Shown: positions 47,285 to 59,506 of the stretch, one piece after another
Layout of the letters: each line of letters starts with the position of its first letter
How positions within the stretch are numbered: position 1 is the stretch's first letter
DNA from: Sipunculus nudus
Taxonomy: Eukaryota; Annelida; Sipuncula; Golfingiida; Sipunculidae
Reading direction: 5' to 3'
DNA length: 64,000 nucleotides
NCBI GenBank assembly: GCA_026874595.1
Contig: CM049309.1
Coordinates: 22,819,033 to 22,883,032, forward strand
The notes under the pieces: model-generated
Seen by the model: the letters and a program-made list of their open reading frames with translations, nothing else
Told to the model about the DNA's origin: nothing
The model's database searches: none
Translations under genes and position numbers: made by a program

Positions 47285-48760
47285 TTGGTAAAGTATCATG
47301 TATTCACATGCATGATTATCATTTTAAAAAATAACTCCTAGCATTATATGAAATATTAGAGACTGTGATATGTTTGAGAGTGACACAAGATTACAAAGCA
47401 CATGACATCAATTAGATATACAGTAATTAATTAGCTTATACTTTCCAATTAAGTCATCAGCATGCTGTAAAAATGTATGAATATGATGGTATATGTGTTG
47501 TGGGATGAGTATGTAATTAGAAATGTATTTCAGTATGTTATTTATTAAACATATGCTACTTTAAGTATCTTTATGGAGTATAATTTCATGAACTTTGTCT
47601 TCAAATGAAACCCTTATATTTGTTGAAAATGCCATCTGCTTATATTCCCAGAATATCATATTGTGCCCAGATAAGGTGAATTTTTTTATTGTTGTTTCTA
47701 TAAATTACCTTGAAATAAGTTACAGACCATTTTAGTTTGTCAGTAACTGTCAGAGTTTATCAGAATTAGTCTAGTTTTAAGCTAAATCAGACCAGAATCA
47801 GCTTGACAGGACATTTGTCCTTTTATCAATGTAGGAACAGTTCTAGCCACATTCTTTACTTTATGACAGCATTTACTGTCATATATTAACTGCTGCTAGG
47901 CTGATTTCTGGCTTTCCATGCACCCCGGCTGCCACAGGAGAACACATTAAGAATTAGCTTTTTACATGCCATTGGCATTAATGATCACTTATCTTCACAT
48001 ATGGTTCAGCCCCGAAGCAACAACGGAAAGTGAAAATTGATCTCCTTCAGAAACTATAAGAAGTGCAGTTTTTTTCCCTGTGTGTTTCTGTTATCAGCGA
48101 GCCAGTCTGTTGGGAGCATAATCACCAGTTTGGTGTGGCATCACAATTAGTGGTGTGTGCACATCGATAACAACTTGATACGTTTGTGTCCTTCTCCTAC
48201 AATAAGACTAATCCAGGACATCAGATGCAGGCTTTTATTGCTATTATGTAGGTCCCATCTGATTCATTACAGCAGCTATCAGGTACCATTACATATTGAT
48301 CAGCAGGCGTTCCCTCCGGAGCCTTCCTGAATGGTCCAGATGATGCGTGGACAAGATGGAGAGTGGGGTCTTTCTAATTAACAGTTTGTCAAAAACAAAA
48401 GTGGAATATCAGTCAGTGTCTTCAGGCGCTGTCCTTTTTAATTATCCTGATTTACAACATGGAACATTTTGAGAAGTCGTCAGTGTCACTTTTACCAGGG
48501 GCCAATAGCACTTGAATTATTCAAACTGCTGGAAAAAACTTGGACGGTGAAATGGAGGCATATTTATGGCTTCTTGAATTACACTCATCGTTAGACTTGT
48601 AACCCCCATGGGAGATTTAGAAGATAAATAATTAAGTGCCAAGCAGGAGCGCTATTGAGAGATGCTTTTACGGCTAGGCTTATTGTTTCTGTCTGAGCCA
48701 GTGGCAGGCGTGCTGAGAGGTGCTGAAGTCTCTATTGTGATAGATCATGTGTATTGTGTA
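47285..48760. other. Unique sequence upstream of exon B; possible regulatory region
   Basis: From about 48000 the sequence has balanced composition, no microsatellites and no repeat family, unlike most of the window, and contains several TAAT/ATTA words. It may be constrained upstream regulatory DNA for exon B. This is inference from texture only. Confidence 0.3.
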
Positions 48761-48778
48761 TTCTTCTAATTAGAAGAA
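48761..48778. promoter_or_regulatory. 18-bp perfect palindrome with TAATTA core
   Basis: TTCTTCTAATTAGAAGAA is its own complement. TAATTA is the core of many homeodomain sites, and a palindrome suits a dimer. It lies about 210 bp before the ATG of exon B. Confidence 0.35.
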
Positions 48779-48868
48779 CTCAGTGGGTATTGCCTGCATG
48801 GAACATCCAAGCCCCAGTTGCTGGGGGTTAGTGGAATGTGATGAACGTGAACCCCTGGGTGTTTGGGG

Positions 48869-48877
48869 CTTCCATAT
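48869..48877 (+). promoter_or_regulatory. Possible TATA element for exon B
   Basis: CCATATATTG precedes a GC-richer stretch leading to the ATG at 48989. Spacing would allow a 5' UTR of about 85-90 bp. Weak match. Confidence 0.25.
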
Positions 48878-48988
48878 ATTGTGCGGTATGAGGGTTCACC
48901 CATTATTAGGCAGGCTTTGAGGGAGCCCGGGAGCTGAGGATCGCTCTCACAGAGAATTGTAGAGCATCTCAACATCAATAACTCCATC

Positions 48989-49037
48989 ATGTCTCAGGAC
49001 CAGACAACCAACATGCTGACCCTTCACGAGGACACTG
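48989..49037 (+). CDS. Alternative first coding exon B of the same unrecognised gene
   Basis: ATG opens 16 codons (MSQDQTTNMLTLHEDT) plus one base G, ending G followed by GTAGGG, a usable donor, in the same phase 1 as exon A. In frame upstream is a TGA (about 48933). AG dinucleotides between that stop and the ATG would give phase 0 or 2 and not the phase 1 needed for an internal exon, which favours a first exon with its own promoter. Joined to 57044 the junction codon is GAA, giving HEDTE-APSV. Polar, no membrane segment; family not recognised. Confidence 0.58.
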
Positions 49038-50373
49038 GTAGGGGTACAAACTTATCAATATTTTGTCCACATGTACTCATATATAGTCTTAGTTTGCTTG
49101 ATATAGCCATAAAAAATTTTTATACAGGCTTTCTTGGTATGCTTAAAATCAATAACTTAGTTTAATCAGGGCATTATCATTAACATTTATTTGTAAAATC
49201 AAATTTGCATTTATGAATAATAAACAAGTACAACTCATATTGGGTTGTTTTACTCTGATGATGCTTTTATGAATAAAAAAAAATGACTGTGTATATATAT
49301 CAGTTTGAAGAGTTAGTTCAATATTGTCTTGGAGGAATAGCACCAGCATTGCATGCCACACCATAGGCAGTGAGTGTCCGTTCCTTGGCCTCACAGTGCT
49401 GTAGTTACGTTAACATTATCCTTCCCTGGAAAAGGAAATGTAATCCTTGACAAAATCTGGCTCTGAGGAAGTTATACCGGAAGACTTTCAAAATCAATGC
49501 TGCCAGGGTGCATCCTTTCATGGTTCAGATTTGCTGTCATTTTAGCTAAGTAAAGATGTGATGACAGAGGTTTTTGGGTGATCCTAAACGTTACGATGGT
49601 GAAGTTATTAATCATGTTGTATCACCTTTTATCAAGGAGGCTGAGGAAAGTTCAGTCAGGGAAGATGTGCAGGTAAAATGATGGTGGAAAGTGACATCAC
49701 CTGTCAGATTAATGCTGTGGACCCATATCTCATCCAGTCCAAATCAATATTCCAACATGGCATTTTCCCCCCAAAGATCAAGGGACTAAACTTGGCCAGA
49801 ATTTTGTATCTTGGGTCTTCTTGTTCCATCTTCTGCAATGTAACATGTTCGGTTGTCAAGAAAATACAGTAAAGCAGATTTTTTAAAACTGATATATGTC
49901 TTTAGTATATCAATATAGATAATAAAGTGTTGAATTTATCATTATAAGAATTTATAGTCTGTATATTTGCAGTAATCATTGTAATTTGCTGGTGCCATTT
50001 ATATCTTGTAGCTACCTTTAAATCAAAAATTATTACTTGACTGTGATATCCATAGTTTCTGTGGCATCACTTTATTTGTTGTTTTGGGTACTTCTTCCAA
50101 ACAACAGAAAAAAGTGGGTTATTTTTTTGTGGTGCTGGGGATGATCATGTTTAGTCGTGTTTGGTGTATGAGAGGTGCAGGTATGGTGGGGACACAGATT
50201 TGAGACTGGGTCACATGCTGGGAGCATTGGGATGACTGGATAAGGACAGGATGCGGGAGCTAGGATGCTCATTGATCAGACTCCGGCTGACAGGCTTAAT
50301 GTTGGGACTGGCAAACTTGTCAAACTACCGTTCTCTGGTCTACCTACATCCTAGGTTACTATATATGATTTGT
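49038..50373. other. Presumed intron sequence
   Basis: CpG-poor; no exon or known repeat recognised. Open frames at 49149-49394 and 49678-49872 have no family resemblance. Confidence 0.4.
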
Positions 50374-50728
50374 CAGGGGTGGATTCAGGAGGCCCTCTAC
50401 TTCTGTTTCATAGAGAGATCCAGAGTGTATTTGTGTGTGTGTGTGGGGGGGGGGGGGGGAGGTGTTCTTTTCACAGGATTCTTGGTTTATATATACTTAT
50501 GTATATTGTTGTTTCCGATTAATTTTCATAAGAATGTTTGTAACATTATTAATTCTGATTTCTTTTTTTGATGAAATTCAGAATGTTTTGCTTTTACATA
50601 TATGTAAGAAACCCTGCATCACAATTTTCTAAAAAATTATAAATAACAAAAACTTTCTCCAATACATCTTTCCCATATCCAGCATTGCTGTGCCTTCACA
50701 TCCCTAAAAATTCCTGGATCGGTCCCTG
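50374..50728 (+). mobile_element. G-tract MITE family copy (hAT-like), both ends visible
   Basis: Ends CAGGGGTGGATTCAGGA and TCCTGGATCGGTCCCTG are inverted complements at 13 of 17 positions. A (GT)n-G-tract lies inside at about 50435-50462. The open frames across it are shadows. No unambiguous 8-bp target duplication. Confidence 0.6.
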
Positions 50729-50861
50729 TTTATTATTTCTGCTGGTTGGAGATGATCCAGGTTCCCCTCATGGTCTGGCAGCAGGGACCATGGTACAGAC
50801 ACATGAAGTCTCGTTTGTTTTTAATGTTTATTTTCTTATGAAAAATTGAAAACTTTTCAAG

Positions 50862-50968
<107 letters not shown>

Positions 50969-51660
50969 CACACCAGTATATAAATGTAGTTACCCATCAA
51001 TTTTTCAGTCAGTGTTATTGCAACTTTAATTGCTTCAAGTAAAGAAAAAAGGTGAAAAATTATAACAGATGAATTTATAATACCAGAAGGAAGCTTTAGA
51101 TTTAGTTTCTAAAAACACAAGCTTTTTATTCTTAATATTTAAATATAGTTTTGGTATGTTTTTAAAATTTGAATATAAAACCAGTATGTGTTCCCAATGC
51201 AAGAAATGATTTTTTTTATGAATTTTCAAGACCAAAAATATATTAGGACATATATCTGTGTTTCAAATAAATAAAGTGAATTCCTAAGAAAGATTTATCT
51301 GTAAGGTATATGATTCAGCTGGTGATCAGGCTTGGTTTGCTGATTGAGACAGAGTTATCTATAGAGTGCTGGGCTGTGCTGATGTAGTCTTCCTGCAGCT
51401 TCATTGCTGTCTGGGGGCCTGCTGGGACCAGTCACCATGGCTTCAGGCACTTTCTCTGCTCCCTGAATCCATTATTTTCTTCACCTCAGCCAGAAGTGTC
51501 TTAATGTATATGTAATGAGATGTCACATGTTCTGAGTCAGAGTTTCTTAAATTTCAGAGAATCCAGGTCAGCAGTGTATTATCTGCAGGTGCCAGGTGTA
51601 TTGGACAGGTTGTGATTTGTTGTTTTGTATCAGCATGTATATATATATACTCATCAGCAG

Positions 51661-52083
51661 ATCTAGATTTATACAGATGAACCGCCCCTTGTGACCAGCC
51701 CACAGTTATGACCACTGTTCATGATCCTGGATCTAGATCAATACAGATGAACCGCCCCTTGTGACCAGCCCACAGTTATGACCACTGTTCTTGATCCTGG
51801 ATCTAGATCAATACAGATGAACTGCCCCTTGTGACCAGCCCACAGTTATGACCACTGTTCATGATCCTGGATCTAGATCAATACAGATGAACCGCCACTT
51901 GTGACCAGCCCACGGTTATGACCACTGTTCTTGATCCTGGATCTAGATCAATACAGATGAACTGCCCCTTGTGACCAGCTAACAGTTATGACCACTGTTC
52001 ATGATCCTGGATCTAGATCAATACAGATGAACCGCCCCTTGTGACTAGCCCACAGTTATGACCACTGTTCTTGATCCTGGATA
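51661..52083 (+). repeat. 70-bp minisatellite, six copies
   Basis: Units start at 51673, 51743, 51813, 51883, 51953 and 52023, each with ACAGATGAACCGCCCCTTGT or a one-base variant, and end GATCCTGGATCTAGATCAAT. Copies alternate at one site (GTTCATGATCC or GTTCTTGATCC), so expansion probably proceeded by two-unit blocks. Confidence 0.97.
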
Positions 52084-54950
52084 TATGATTCTGGTAACTT
52101 AGAATTTCACAAACCACCTTGAAATTACAACCATTGTCATTGTTATCACAGGAGATGTTATTGATTGATGCATGAAATTGTTTTAATAGTTTTTGTGCTT
52201 TGTGTATGGTTTGTTCTATTTGCAGATTTTAATTCTCCTATTCTTATGCAACATTCTCTCATAGCATACATGAAGTTAGGACTGGCCAATTTTCCTGTAA
52301 AATGACCATTCTGAACCTGAAAGTCTAATCTAAAGATTAAGATTATATGTTTGTGTTCAATCTTGATTAACTCTTAAGTCACTTGGTCCTTTATCATGAA
52401 CTTATTCCTGTTCCATTCTGGAAAGATCTGTTTCTTCTGAGGTCCTTGTATGTTGGCTCTTTAATTGGGATTATTTAACTACATACTAGACAATGTTTAA
52501 TGGTCTGGCTTCATTTACTGTTCCTTAACATGTGTTTTTAACTCTTTGCTACCCATGCCAGTGTTTGCTGCCTTGTTATATTACTGTATCAATGGCTTCT
52601 GATGGATTTACCTGGCCACATGTATATCTGTGTTGTGAGATTTCCCTCTGGATACTTTAATGATCTCTGGATTTCCCTAATTTGCTCTCCATAATTATAT
52701 ACCCACAGTCCATTCTTCCATTAATTCTTTAGTGTTGCTACGATAATTCACCAAAGCTTTGATGGATTTTCATGACTCACAACAACTTCTTATTAATAGA
52801 TTAGCTCCTCTGAGTTAGCTTATAGGCAAATTCCATGGGTATTAAATGAGGTCACAGGTCAACAGGCTACTTTGTGATCTAGCAGCTACAACTTACCAGG
52901 AATATGATGTATTTTGATGAAACTCATCAGAAATATTTACCAATATATTATATCTCACCTTATAAGATTCCTGGAAAAATCTATGCATGTTTAATGAGGT
53001 CAGAGGTTGCAAGACCGTAGAAGGTCATATTATACACCCTTATGGTGCTCTTAGTATTATCTCTGTCACTTCTTTATTTTCCCCTTTGTCTGTTGACATT
53101 CGCACTATGATACCTCTCTGGTCTTCAGCTGGCACAAAATACTTGTGATTGACACACCAGATGGCACTTGCAATTGATCAGTCTATGTGTAACCATCTGT
53201 ATTTCTTGTACTTTATATTTACCATGACAACCCTTGCCATTGGGATATTTCAAAAGACAAATTCAGAAAGGGGTTTATATGACTCCAGTATATATGGCCT
53301 GCATGATCAGCTGGCTGTTCCACCAAGTTACCTGTGTTAACCTGTTTATTGTAATTTTTTTTTCAACAAAAAAGTTCATTTCTGAAACATGTATTGCAAG
53401 GAAAACTGTTTTAAGAAATAATATTATTTAGAAATCAGAAAAAAATCTTTGCAGTACACCGTCTCAAACCAACTTTAATAAGGCAGTCAATCTTAATATT
53501 CATATGCAAATTTTGACAAGTTTGACAGCTTGTATGTTAGCACTAAATGAATGAGCTCACATAAACTCTCCATAAAACCATTAATTAATTACCAGCCATT
53601 TCAATGATGGCTACATATATATACCCATGCATGTAGAAATTAACACATTTGATCCATCAGTTCAGGCCAGAGTCAAAAAGTAGTGATGAATTCGAGACAT
53701 AAACACTGGATTTATTTTAGAATTATTGAAGTACCTGGACTTGAGACTTCTGTTTCTTGTTTTCTGTGAAATTTGAGAAAAGTGTAAGGTTTTGAAATAA
53801 TTATCACCAAGAAACAGGTGGACAAATATGGTTGATGGAATAGAATATTAGAGTTCAACTGGTCTTAATTCACAGGTGGTCTTATTAGACAGGTCAGTTT
53901 AACTAATATGAATGCTTTTGGTTTACTCAAGGGTGGTCTTAATAGACAGGTGGTCTCTCAGACAGGTTTCACAGTATGTTAATGCATGTGAATGGCCATT
54001 GTGGCACCCTAGGCTTGGCTCAGAGAGATTTAATTAAAAATCACTGTGATCATTTAATAACTCGGTGAGCGCCAGATAATATTATGATTCAGGAGATCTG
54101 ATTTGATCGATGAGAAGGCTTGTGATGTTGTTACATAACAGGGAGTGTGTCAGCAAATAATGGATCACTACAATATCTCCTGAGACTGTGTAGTGTGAAC
54201 ATGCCATAACTCACCACCAGTTATTCTGGCTAATATCATTATGTAAACAGCAGAGCTAGCAGCTGTCAGGGGAATATCCAGATAGACAATCTGAGTCCAC
54301 TTTCAGCTTTGAGTTATCAAAAAAATTTTTACTTATATATGACAGTATAATAGGTTAAATATATTTAAGTATTTGTCTGAAAGGCATATTATAAGCTGGT
54401 CATATGAAAAAGGTTCAATTTTAAAAAGTGAAAAACAGAAACTTATGTATTAGTTAGCTGCATATTTAATAATCTTTGAAAAACCATTAGGCCACAACAA
54501 AAAACGAATTGTTCTAGAAAATTCTTATGCAAAAAATATTGAGCAACAAGGCAGTTCATTTTTCCATTTTTTATACATTTACTGGTCAAAACAGAATACT
54601 TTGAAATTTTTCAGCTGGAAGGATTGATGTGCTGCAGATGAACCACACAAAGTTTAATCCACTTTATTTGACTCCTTAATGAATGAGATGTTTTTTCATT
54701 TATTCATATAATAATTTCTTTTAAAGAATTTATACAAGAGCACAAACTAGCAACAGTACTAGCAAGCCCTTTGTGCTCATTCACATCCCACCCATTCCTA
54801 ACACATAAACATGACTGTAAAAAATAGGAGTGGCAAATATATAGAATTATCAATTTGTTTGGTGTAGCTTTACTTTAATATTTTTAGAGTAAGGTTTCCT
54901 TTTCAATTGAGATTTAAAATTGTATAAAAATCTTGAATTGTGATTCTTAT
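52084..54950. other. Presumed intron sequence
   Basis: No repeat family or exon recognised. 53990-54300 is comparatively balanced and unique and might be regulatory, on texture alone. Confidence 0.35.
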
Positions 54951-54951
54951 T

Positions 54952-55392
54952 AGCTCAGCTAAGCTAGCTATATAGTGATGGTCCTTTGTCTGGTCATAAA
55001 AGAATCCAAAATTTTACATACAGTTAGATGTCTCTCGAAGTTCTCCCACCAAACCAAAAACTGGGTCACTGTGGCTTCATTCCTTTAAGAAATTAAGGAA
55101 AAACCTCCATTTTCCAGTAAAAACCTATGGTTACACTTCAAAACTGCCCACTATGAAAACAATGAGTGTTATTGTATTCATGTTTTATAAAACTATTCCT
55201 GCATATATTTCCTATGAACATGCCAAAAATTAGGTCAGTATAATGTATTTTGTTGAAGTTATGGGCTCAAATATAATGCACTTTGTAAAAAATCAGGAAA
55301 TATATTTACTTGCTTAACAAGGTAATTGTTGAAACTTGAGAATTTTTTTCCTAAGGATAATACTTTACTAGTATAAACAAGATTCAGTTACG
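54952..55392 (+). mobile_element. GCTCAG-family fragment (5' part, eroded)
   Basis: AGCTCAGCTAAGCTAGCTAT start, then GTTAGATGTCTCTCGAAGTT, AAACTGGGTCACTGTGGCTT and AAATTAAGGAAAAACCTCCA, colinear with 60391-60910. The (GTCC)n run has been lost. Confidence 0.75.
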
Positions 55393-55463
55393 GTATATAC
55401 AGTTTATTGTAAGTCACAAGAAAACAAACTGTTAAAAAAATCAATCAGCTGTTGTACAAAATA

Positions 55464-55760
55464 TCATACAGTTTCTGCTCTAATGTCAGCTGCATAATTT
55501 GCTTTCTTTACAAAATTGTATTTGAAGAAATATTGCTTAGATATGGCGTTTAAAGAAATATTGCAAAATATATAATATATCATAAACAGGCCGACTGGTG
55601 TGACTGTGCGGCCTGAAGCTGGGGACTGTGTTAGCTGGCTGTTCTTGAGAATCCCTGGCTGCCTCCGTACCATAATCTTTTACTGTATGCATGTCACACT
55701 CAGCATCCAGAGAACTCATCATCCTGACTGTCAGGAGAGTGTCTCAGCCTCCGCTCCCAG
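55464..55760 (-). other. GC-rich pocket with an open frame on the minus strand
   Basis: Within CpG-poor AT-rich DNA, about 55590-55760 is GC-rich. The minus strand reads MMSSLDAECDMHTVKDYGTE and on in a polar, non-repetitive frame (55722 downward) preceded by CTCTCCTGACAG, which resembles an acceptor. No good donor follows and no family is recognised. It may be a chance frame in a regulatory element or an exon of an antisense transcript. Confidence 0.2.
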
Positions 55761-56152
55761 GCGCTAAATCCCCTGGGAACTAAATGTTTATCAGAGCAGT
55801 TATCATGATGACAGCAAGATACTTCACTCTCTTCATACATGGCCAGCCCATAAAATTTACTCATCCTTCACAGTAACATAGAAAAATATAGCTCTCACTT
55901 GCTATTCTTCTGAATTGAAAGTATATATTTAAATAAGCTGATAATTAAGGAACTGTTGTAAACTCAGCTGCCTAATGGTCATCAGAGTTATAGGGATAAT
56001 TTGCAGCCTTATAATTTCCTTTTGTCTGGACATTATCAAGACTGTTTTGCAGGACACAAGACATAAGTGATTGATCTAAAAGCTTAACTTCCATATCCCT
56101 GAAGGTCTTGATAAGATTTCCTATAATGTCCTTAAATAAATGTGGCCTTTAT

Positions 56153-56222
56153 AGGTCAGCTGACTGTAGGTCAGTTATCTGAGCATTAGCAATCACACTT
56201 ATTTGTCATCTGTCTGTCTATC
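56153..56222 (+). mobile_element. GCTCAG-family 5' fragment next to a minisatellite
   Basis: GGTCAGCTGACTGTAGGTCAG through ATCTGAGC to TCATCTGTCTGTCTATCC: only the hairpin end and the GTCT run remain, directly before the 35-bp array. Confidence 0.6.
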
Positions 56223-56234
56223 CTACCTTCAGGT

Positions 56235-56442
56235 CATCCAATTAACAGGGCATGACCATTGGACCACCGGGTCAACCATTTACAGGATGCGACTGTTGGA
56301 CCCGAGTCATCCATTAACAGGATGCAACCAGTGGACCTGGGTCATCCATTAACAGGGCATTACCATCGGACTTGGGTCATCGATTAACAGGGCGTTACCA
56401 TCGGACTTGGTCATCCATTAACAGGGCATTACCATTGGACCC
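56235..56442 (+). repeat. 35-bp minisatellite, six copies
   Basis: Unit CATCCATTAACAGGGCATTA plus CCATCGGACTTGGGT; copies vary at several sites and one is 34 bp. Confidence 0.95.
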
Positions 56443-57043
56443 AGAAACATACATTTAACTTTACATCACAGGAGGTCCTGAAAAAAGTTTTCTTTGATCA
56501 CCTGGTCACTGCCACATGTATTCTCCAAGTTATGGGGCTGGTTTTAGCATTCCTGAATAATTAAAAACGTTCCCTTCACATATTTCACTACTATTAACAC
56601 TAAAATCCCTATATCAAAACTGAAAAAAATAGATCACAGTTGCCAAATTTCTGAAAAAAAGTTAGTTGTCAATATACTCATGATACCGATAGTAGACCAG
56701 TAAACAAGAGTTGTGTATGATTTATATAAAATTAATTTATTCTTGTTAAGATTATATATTTGATAGTCACCCTGCAGCCATTGATTTTCACTTTATTAAA
56801 TAGCTAAAGGGGCCAATCAATGTCCCATTGTAGCTAGCTCACCTGGCGTCATGGACCTATAGCTGTTCAGTTAAAGTGAGCAGTGTAGTGTATGTCCCAT
56901 TCTGTTGGCTAACACCAGGAAATCAATAATTGTTGCATGTACAACCTATATTGTATGTGGATGTACACAGACTACCAGCTGAATGGTGGAGGTGCCACGG
57001 TGTTAGCAGTATTTGATATATACACATGTATGTGTGTGCACAG

Positions 57044-57130
57044 AAGCTCCATCAGTAATGGCATCCAAGGACGAGGGAGCAGAGGAGGGAGGCTGGGTGG
57101 AGGATGGGGATGACTGTCATCTGATGACCG
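57044..57130 (+). CDS. Internal coding exon, phase 1-1 (87 bp), of the unrecognised gene
   Basis: A TG-rich 3' splice site ending GTGTGTGCACAG precedes the exon, and ACCG followed by GTAGGT ends it. It starts with the last two bases of a codon (AA), which with the G of either first exon makes GAA. It then reads APSVMASKDEGAEEGG, W, VEDGDDCHLMT and leaves one base G. It is a multiple of three and phase-symmetric, so it could be included or skipped without frame change. The peptide is strongly acidic and probably cytosolic. An internal Met (codon 6) could also serve as a start if transcription began here. Function unknown. Confidence 0.62.
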
Positions 57131-57710
57131 GTAGGTCCCTCAGATGAAGCTAGTTATGAGCTAGAGATTCCCTGACATTCAGACATCATGTTGGGAACAG
57201 AAGTACTGCTTTGTATACCAGGCCCAGTGTGTCAACCCTTTTCTTGACATGTACATAAAGAATTTATATATCAGGTTTATACATAGAAGAGTACAGCTAT
57301 TGATTATAAAGAATCCGGTTCCTTTAGATATGCTGAAGGCCTCGGCCCGCTTTGCCCTTTCTTTTATTCAGGTCTTTTCAGGATTTTCCAAGTAAATTTC
57401 ACACCAACAAATTGAGACACTTGATCAGAAGGTTAACACAAATATTATTCAACCATCCATGACCAAGGTCATCTATTAACCTAGTTTATGTTTTGTTAAT
57501 ATTTGGCAGAAGGCCAAATTCTGGTCAGAATATTTGATGATGGATGGCGGACAGCAAGTTTGGCAGAAAAAGGGATAAATCTAAAGAAAGGAAATATATT
57601 GACTTTGTTAATTGCATGTGAATTAAGGGCAAGTTAAGAAGCTTTGTGTCCACACTCATGTATGCAGCCCTCGCATATATTATGTATGTAAATAAGTGAA
57701 GTCCTCTTTT

Positions 57711-58203
57711 TAAAGGACATAATCAGGAGAAATGTTATGTCTATTCTTTCACACTTTCAATTCAGTTTTGATTTATACAAGTTTCCCAGCAAAACATCCC
57801 AGCATTCTGAGTCTCAGTACCTTAATTGCATACAGCTGTTTAAGACCTTGTTAATGCTTTGCATGTTTGTAAATACAGTCCATGTGTGTCTTTTTATCAT
57901 GACAAGGCCAACACGCTGTGTTTCAGCCAACGGGAACATGTATTTCATTTTTGGGGCCAAGTCAGTCAGGGCATCTTATGGTTGGCAGGTGTTGCTCAGC
58001 AATTCAGTCCTATGGGCTGTGTTAATGTTGACACCTGTGATCGTGCAAAGTCCACTGTTTTCAACATTTGTTGACAAGTGTATAAGCAAACGGTTTCAGG
58101 GCAATACTTTGGCTGGTAAAGTACAAACTTATTTTATAGGGAAGAAGTTTTTTTTTTTGTGTTAATTCAACATGCTTTATAGGTGATCAGGCCCCTTCAC
58201 AGT
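57711..58203 (+). repeat. Dispersed repeat family R500, copy 2 (CpG-depleted)
   Basis: Colinear with 22672-23175 in the same orientation. Most CpG positions of copy 1 are TG or CA here (4 CpGs remain by eye). The 142-codon open frame at 57737-58165 arises from this repeat and has no counterpart frame in copy 1. Confidence 0.75.
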
Positions 58204-58534
58204 TTGCACTGTATTGTGACCTTTTTGGTCCCACACTTCTTAGGTCAATATCTTGAAGTGCCTTAGTCACATTGTAAAGTCATGAATATTGTAATTTTCA
58301 ATTCATGATCTCTTCTTTTATCTTGATTAGAGATATATAGTCAGTCTCCAATTATAATCCCCTGCCCCAGGGTAGTGGGGGTGAGTTATGAGCTCTGTCC
58401 ATCTGTCGGTCTGTCTATCCATCTGATTTTTTATGAATTCTAAGATTTTTTGCATTTTTTATAAATATTGAAATCCTAACATTTCTTTTTCAATGCAAAA
58501 AATTTTAAAAACTAACACTCAAATGTATGTCTCC

Positions 58535-59005
58535 TTAAAGGTGCCCTTTCACCTATCTTTTGAAAAAGAATTCTTGTGATTTCTGGCTTCCTCTGTGTAT
58601 ATATTAATGACCAAGGGTAATTTTGGTTGTGAAAAATTCTTATAAGGCCTTAAGTTGTGAAGGATGTATGAACTTGTTTATCAACAACATGTTTGTAAAC
58701 ACTTAATGTTGACAAACAGGATAAACATGTAACCTAAAGTGGTAGGTTGCATATATGCGGAGACAGAAAGGTCACTTGTTGCAAAACACCATTTGCAAAG
58801 CTCTGTCTTATCTGACTTGCTGCCAGATGCCCTTGTTGAATTTGTTTTTTATTATTTTGGCCCCCACATATTATAAACAAATTGATATAAACAAAACAAG
58901 CAGCCTGTGTACAGTGATATCCACATTTCCTTGCCTATTTTTATAAAAGCTCCAAGGAATCACCATTAGTTTATAAAGGTCAGATAGGTGATTGGGTCCC
59001 TTTAA
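58535..59005. mobile_element. piggyBac-like MITE with TTAA ends (about 470 bp)
   Basis: Left end TTAAAGGTGCCCTTTCACCT and right end AGGTGATTGGGTCCCTTTAA are inverted complements with few mismatches. TTAA at both borders matches the piggyBac target duplication. No transposase. The open frame at 58755-58946 is internal noise. A similar TTAAAGGTCCCC terminus starts at about 59019 without a visible partner. Confidence 0.6.
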
Positions 59006-59391
59006 GAAGGGGGTATATCTTAAAGGTCCCCTTACCTGAACAGGTTTAGGTCACAAATTGATTGATTGTGGGATTTATTTATTAATTTTTATACTTCATT
59101 AATGTAAAAAATTTATATGCAATGCAGTATCTTAAAAGTGTTACAAAAATTGGTTTATAATTATCAAGGCATGTATATTTCATTGTTATCCTTATTTAAT
59201 TAGGTGCATTCTTAGTTTATTTTGTGAATTCTTTTCTTCATTTGGTACCTTTTTCTTGTTTCAGATTTGATTACAAGGCAGAGAACACATTTCTCATATA
59301 AGTCACTTTCCATATTGGTAGCAGATTTATAGCTTCTCTGATTAACCCTGCATTAAAAGTGGACCATTATTATTTTTGGTCAATTCTGTAC

Positions 59392-59392
<1 letters not shown>

Positions 59393-59426
<34 letters not shown>
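59393..59426. repeat. (GT)n microsatellite
   Basis: About 16 GT units. Confidence 0.95.
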
Positions 59427-59428
<2 letters not shown>

Positions 59429-59506
59429 ACAACACAGCTGAAGATTGGTCTAACAAATTTTAATGATATTTGACAAACCAAAGTTTGGAGTATTGTCAAA
59501 CTTATG

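Noticed and set aside
51661-52083. Regular repeats that might suggest a CRISPR array
   Set aside because: Head-to-tail 70-bp units without unique spacers in a eukaryotic sequence; a minisatellite.
57737-58165. 142-codon frame
   Set aside because: Falls within the R500 repeat; the other copy at 22672 does not keep the frame.
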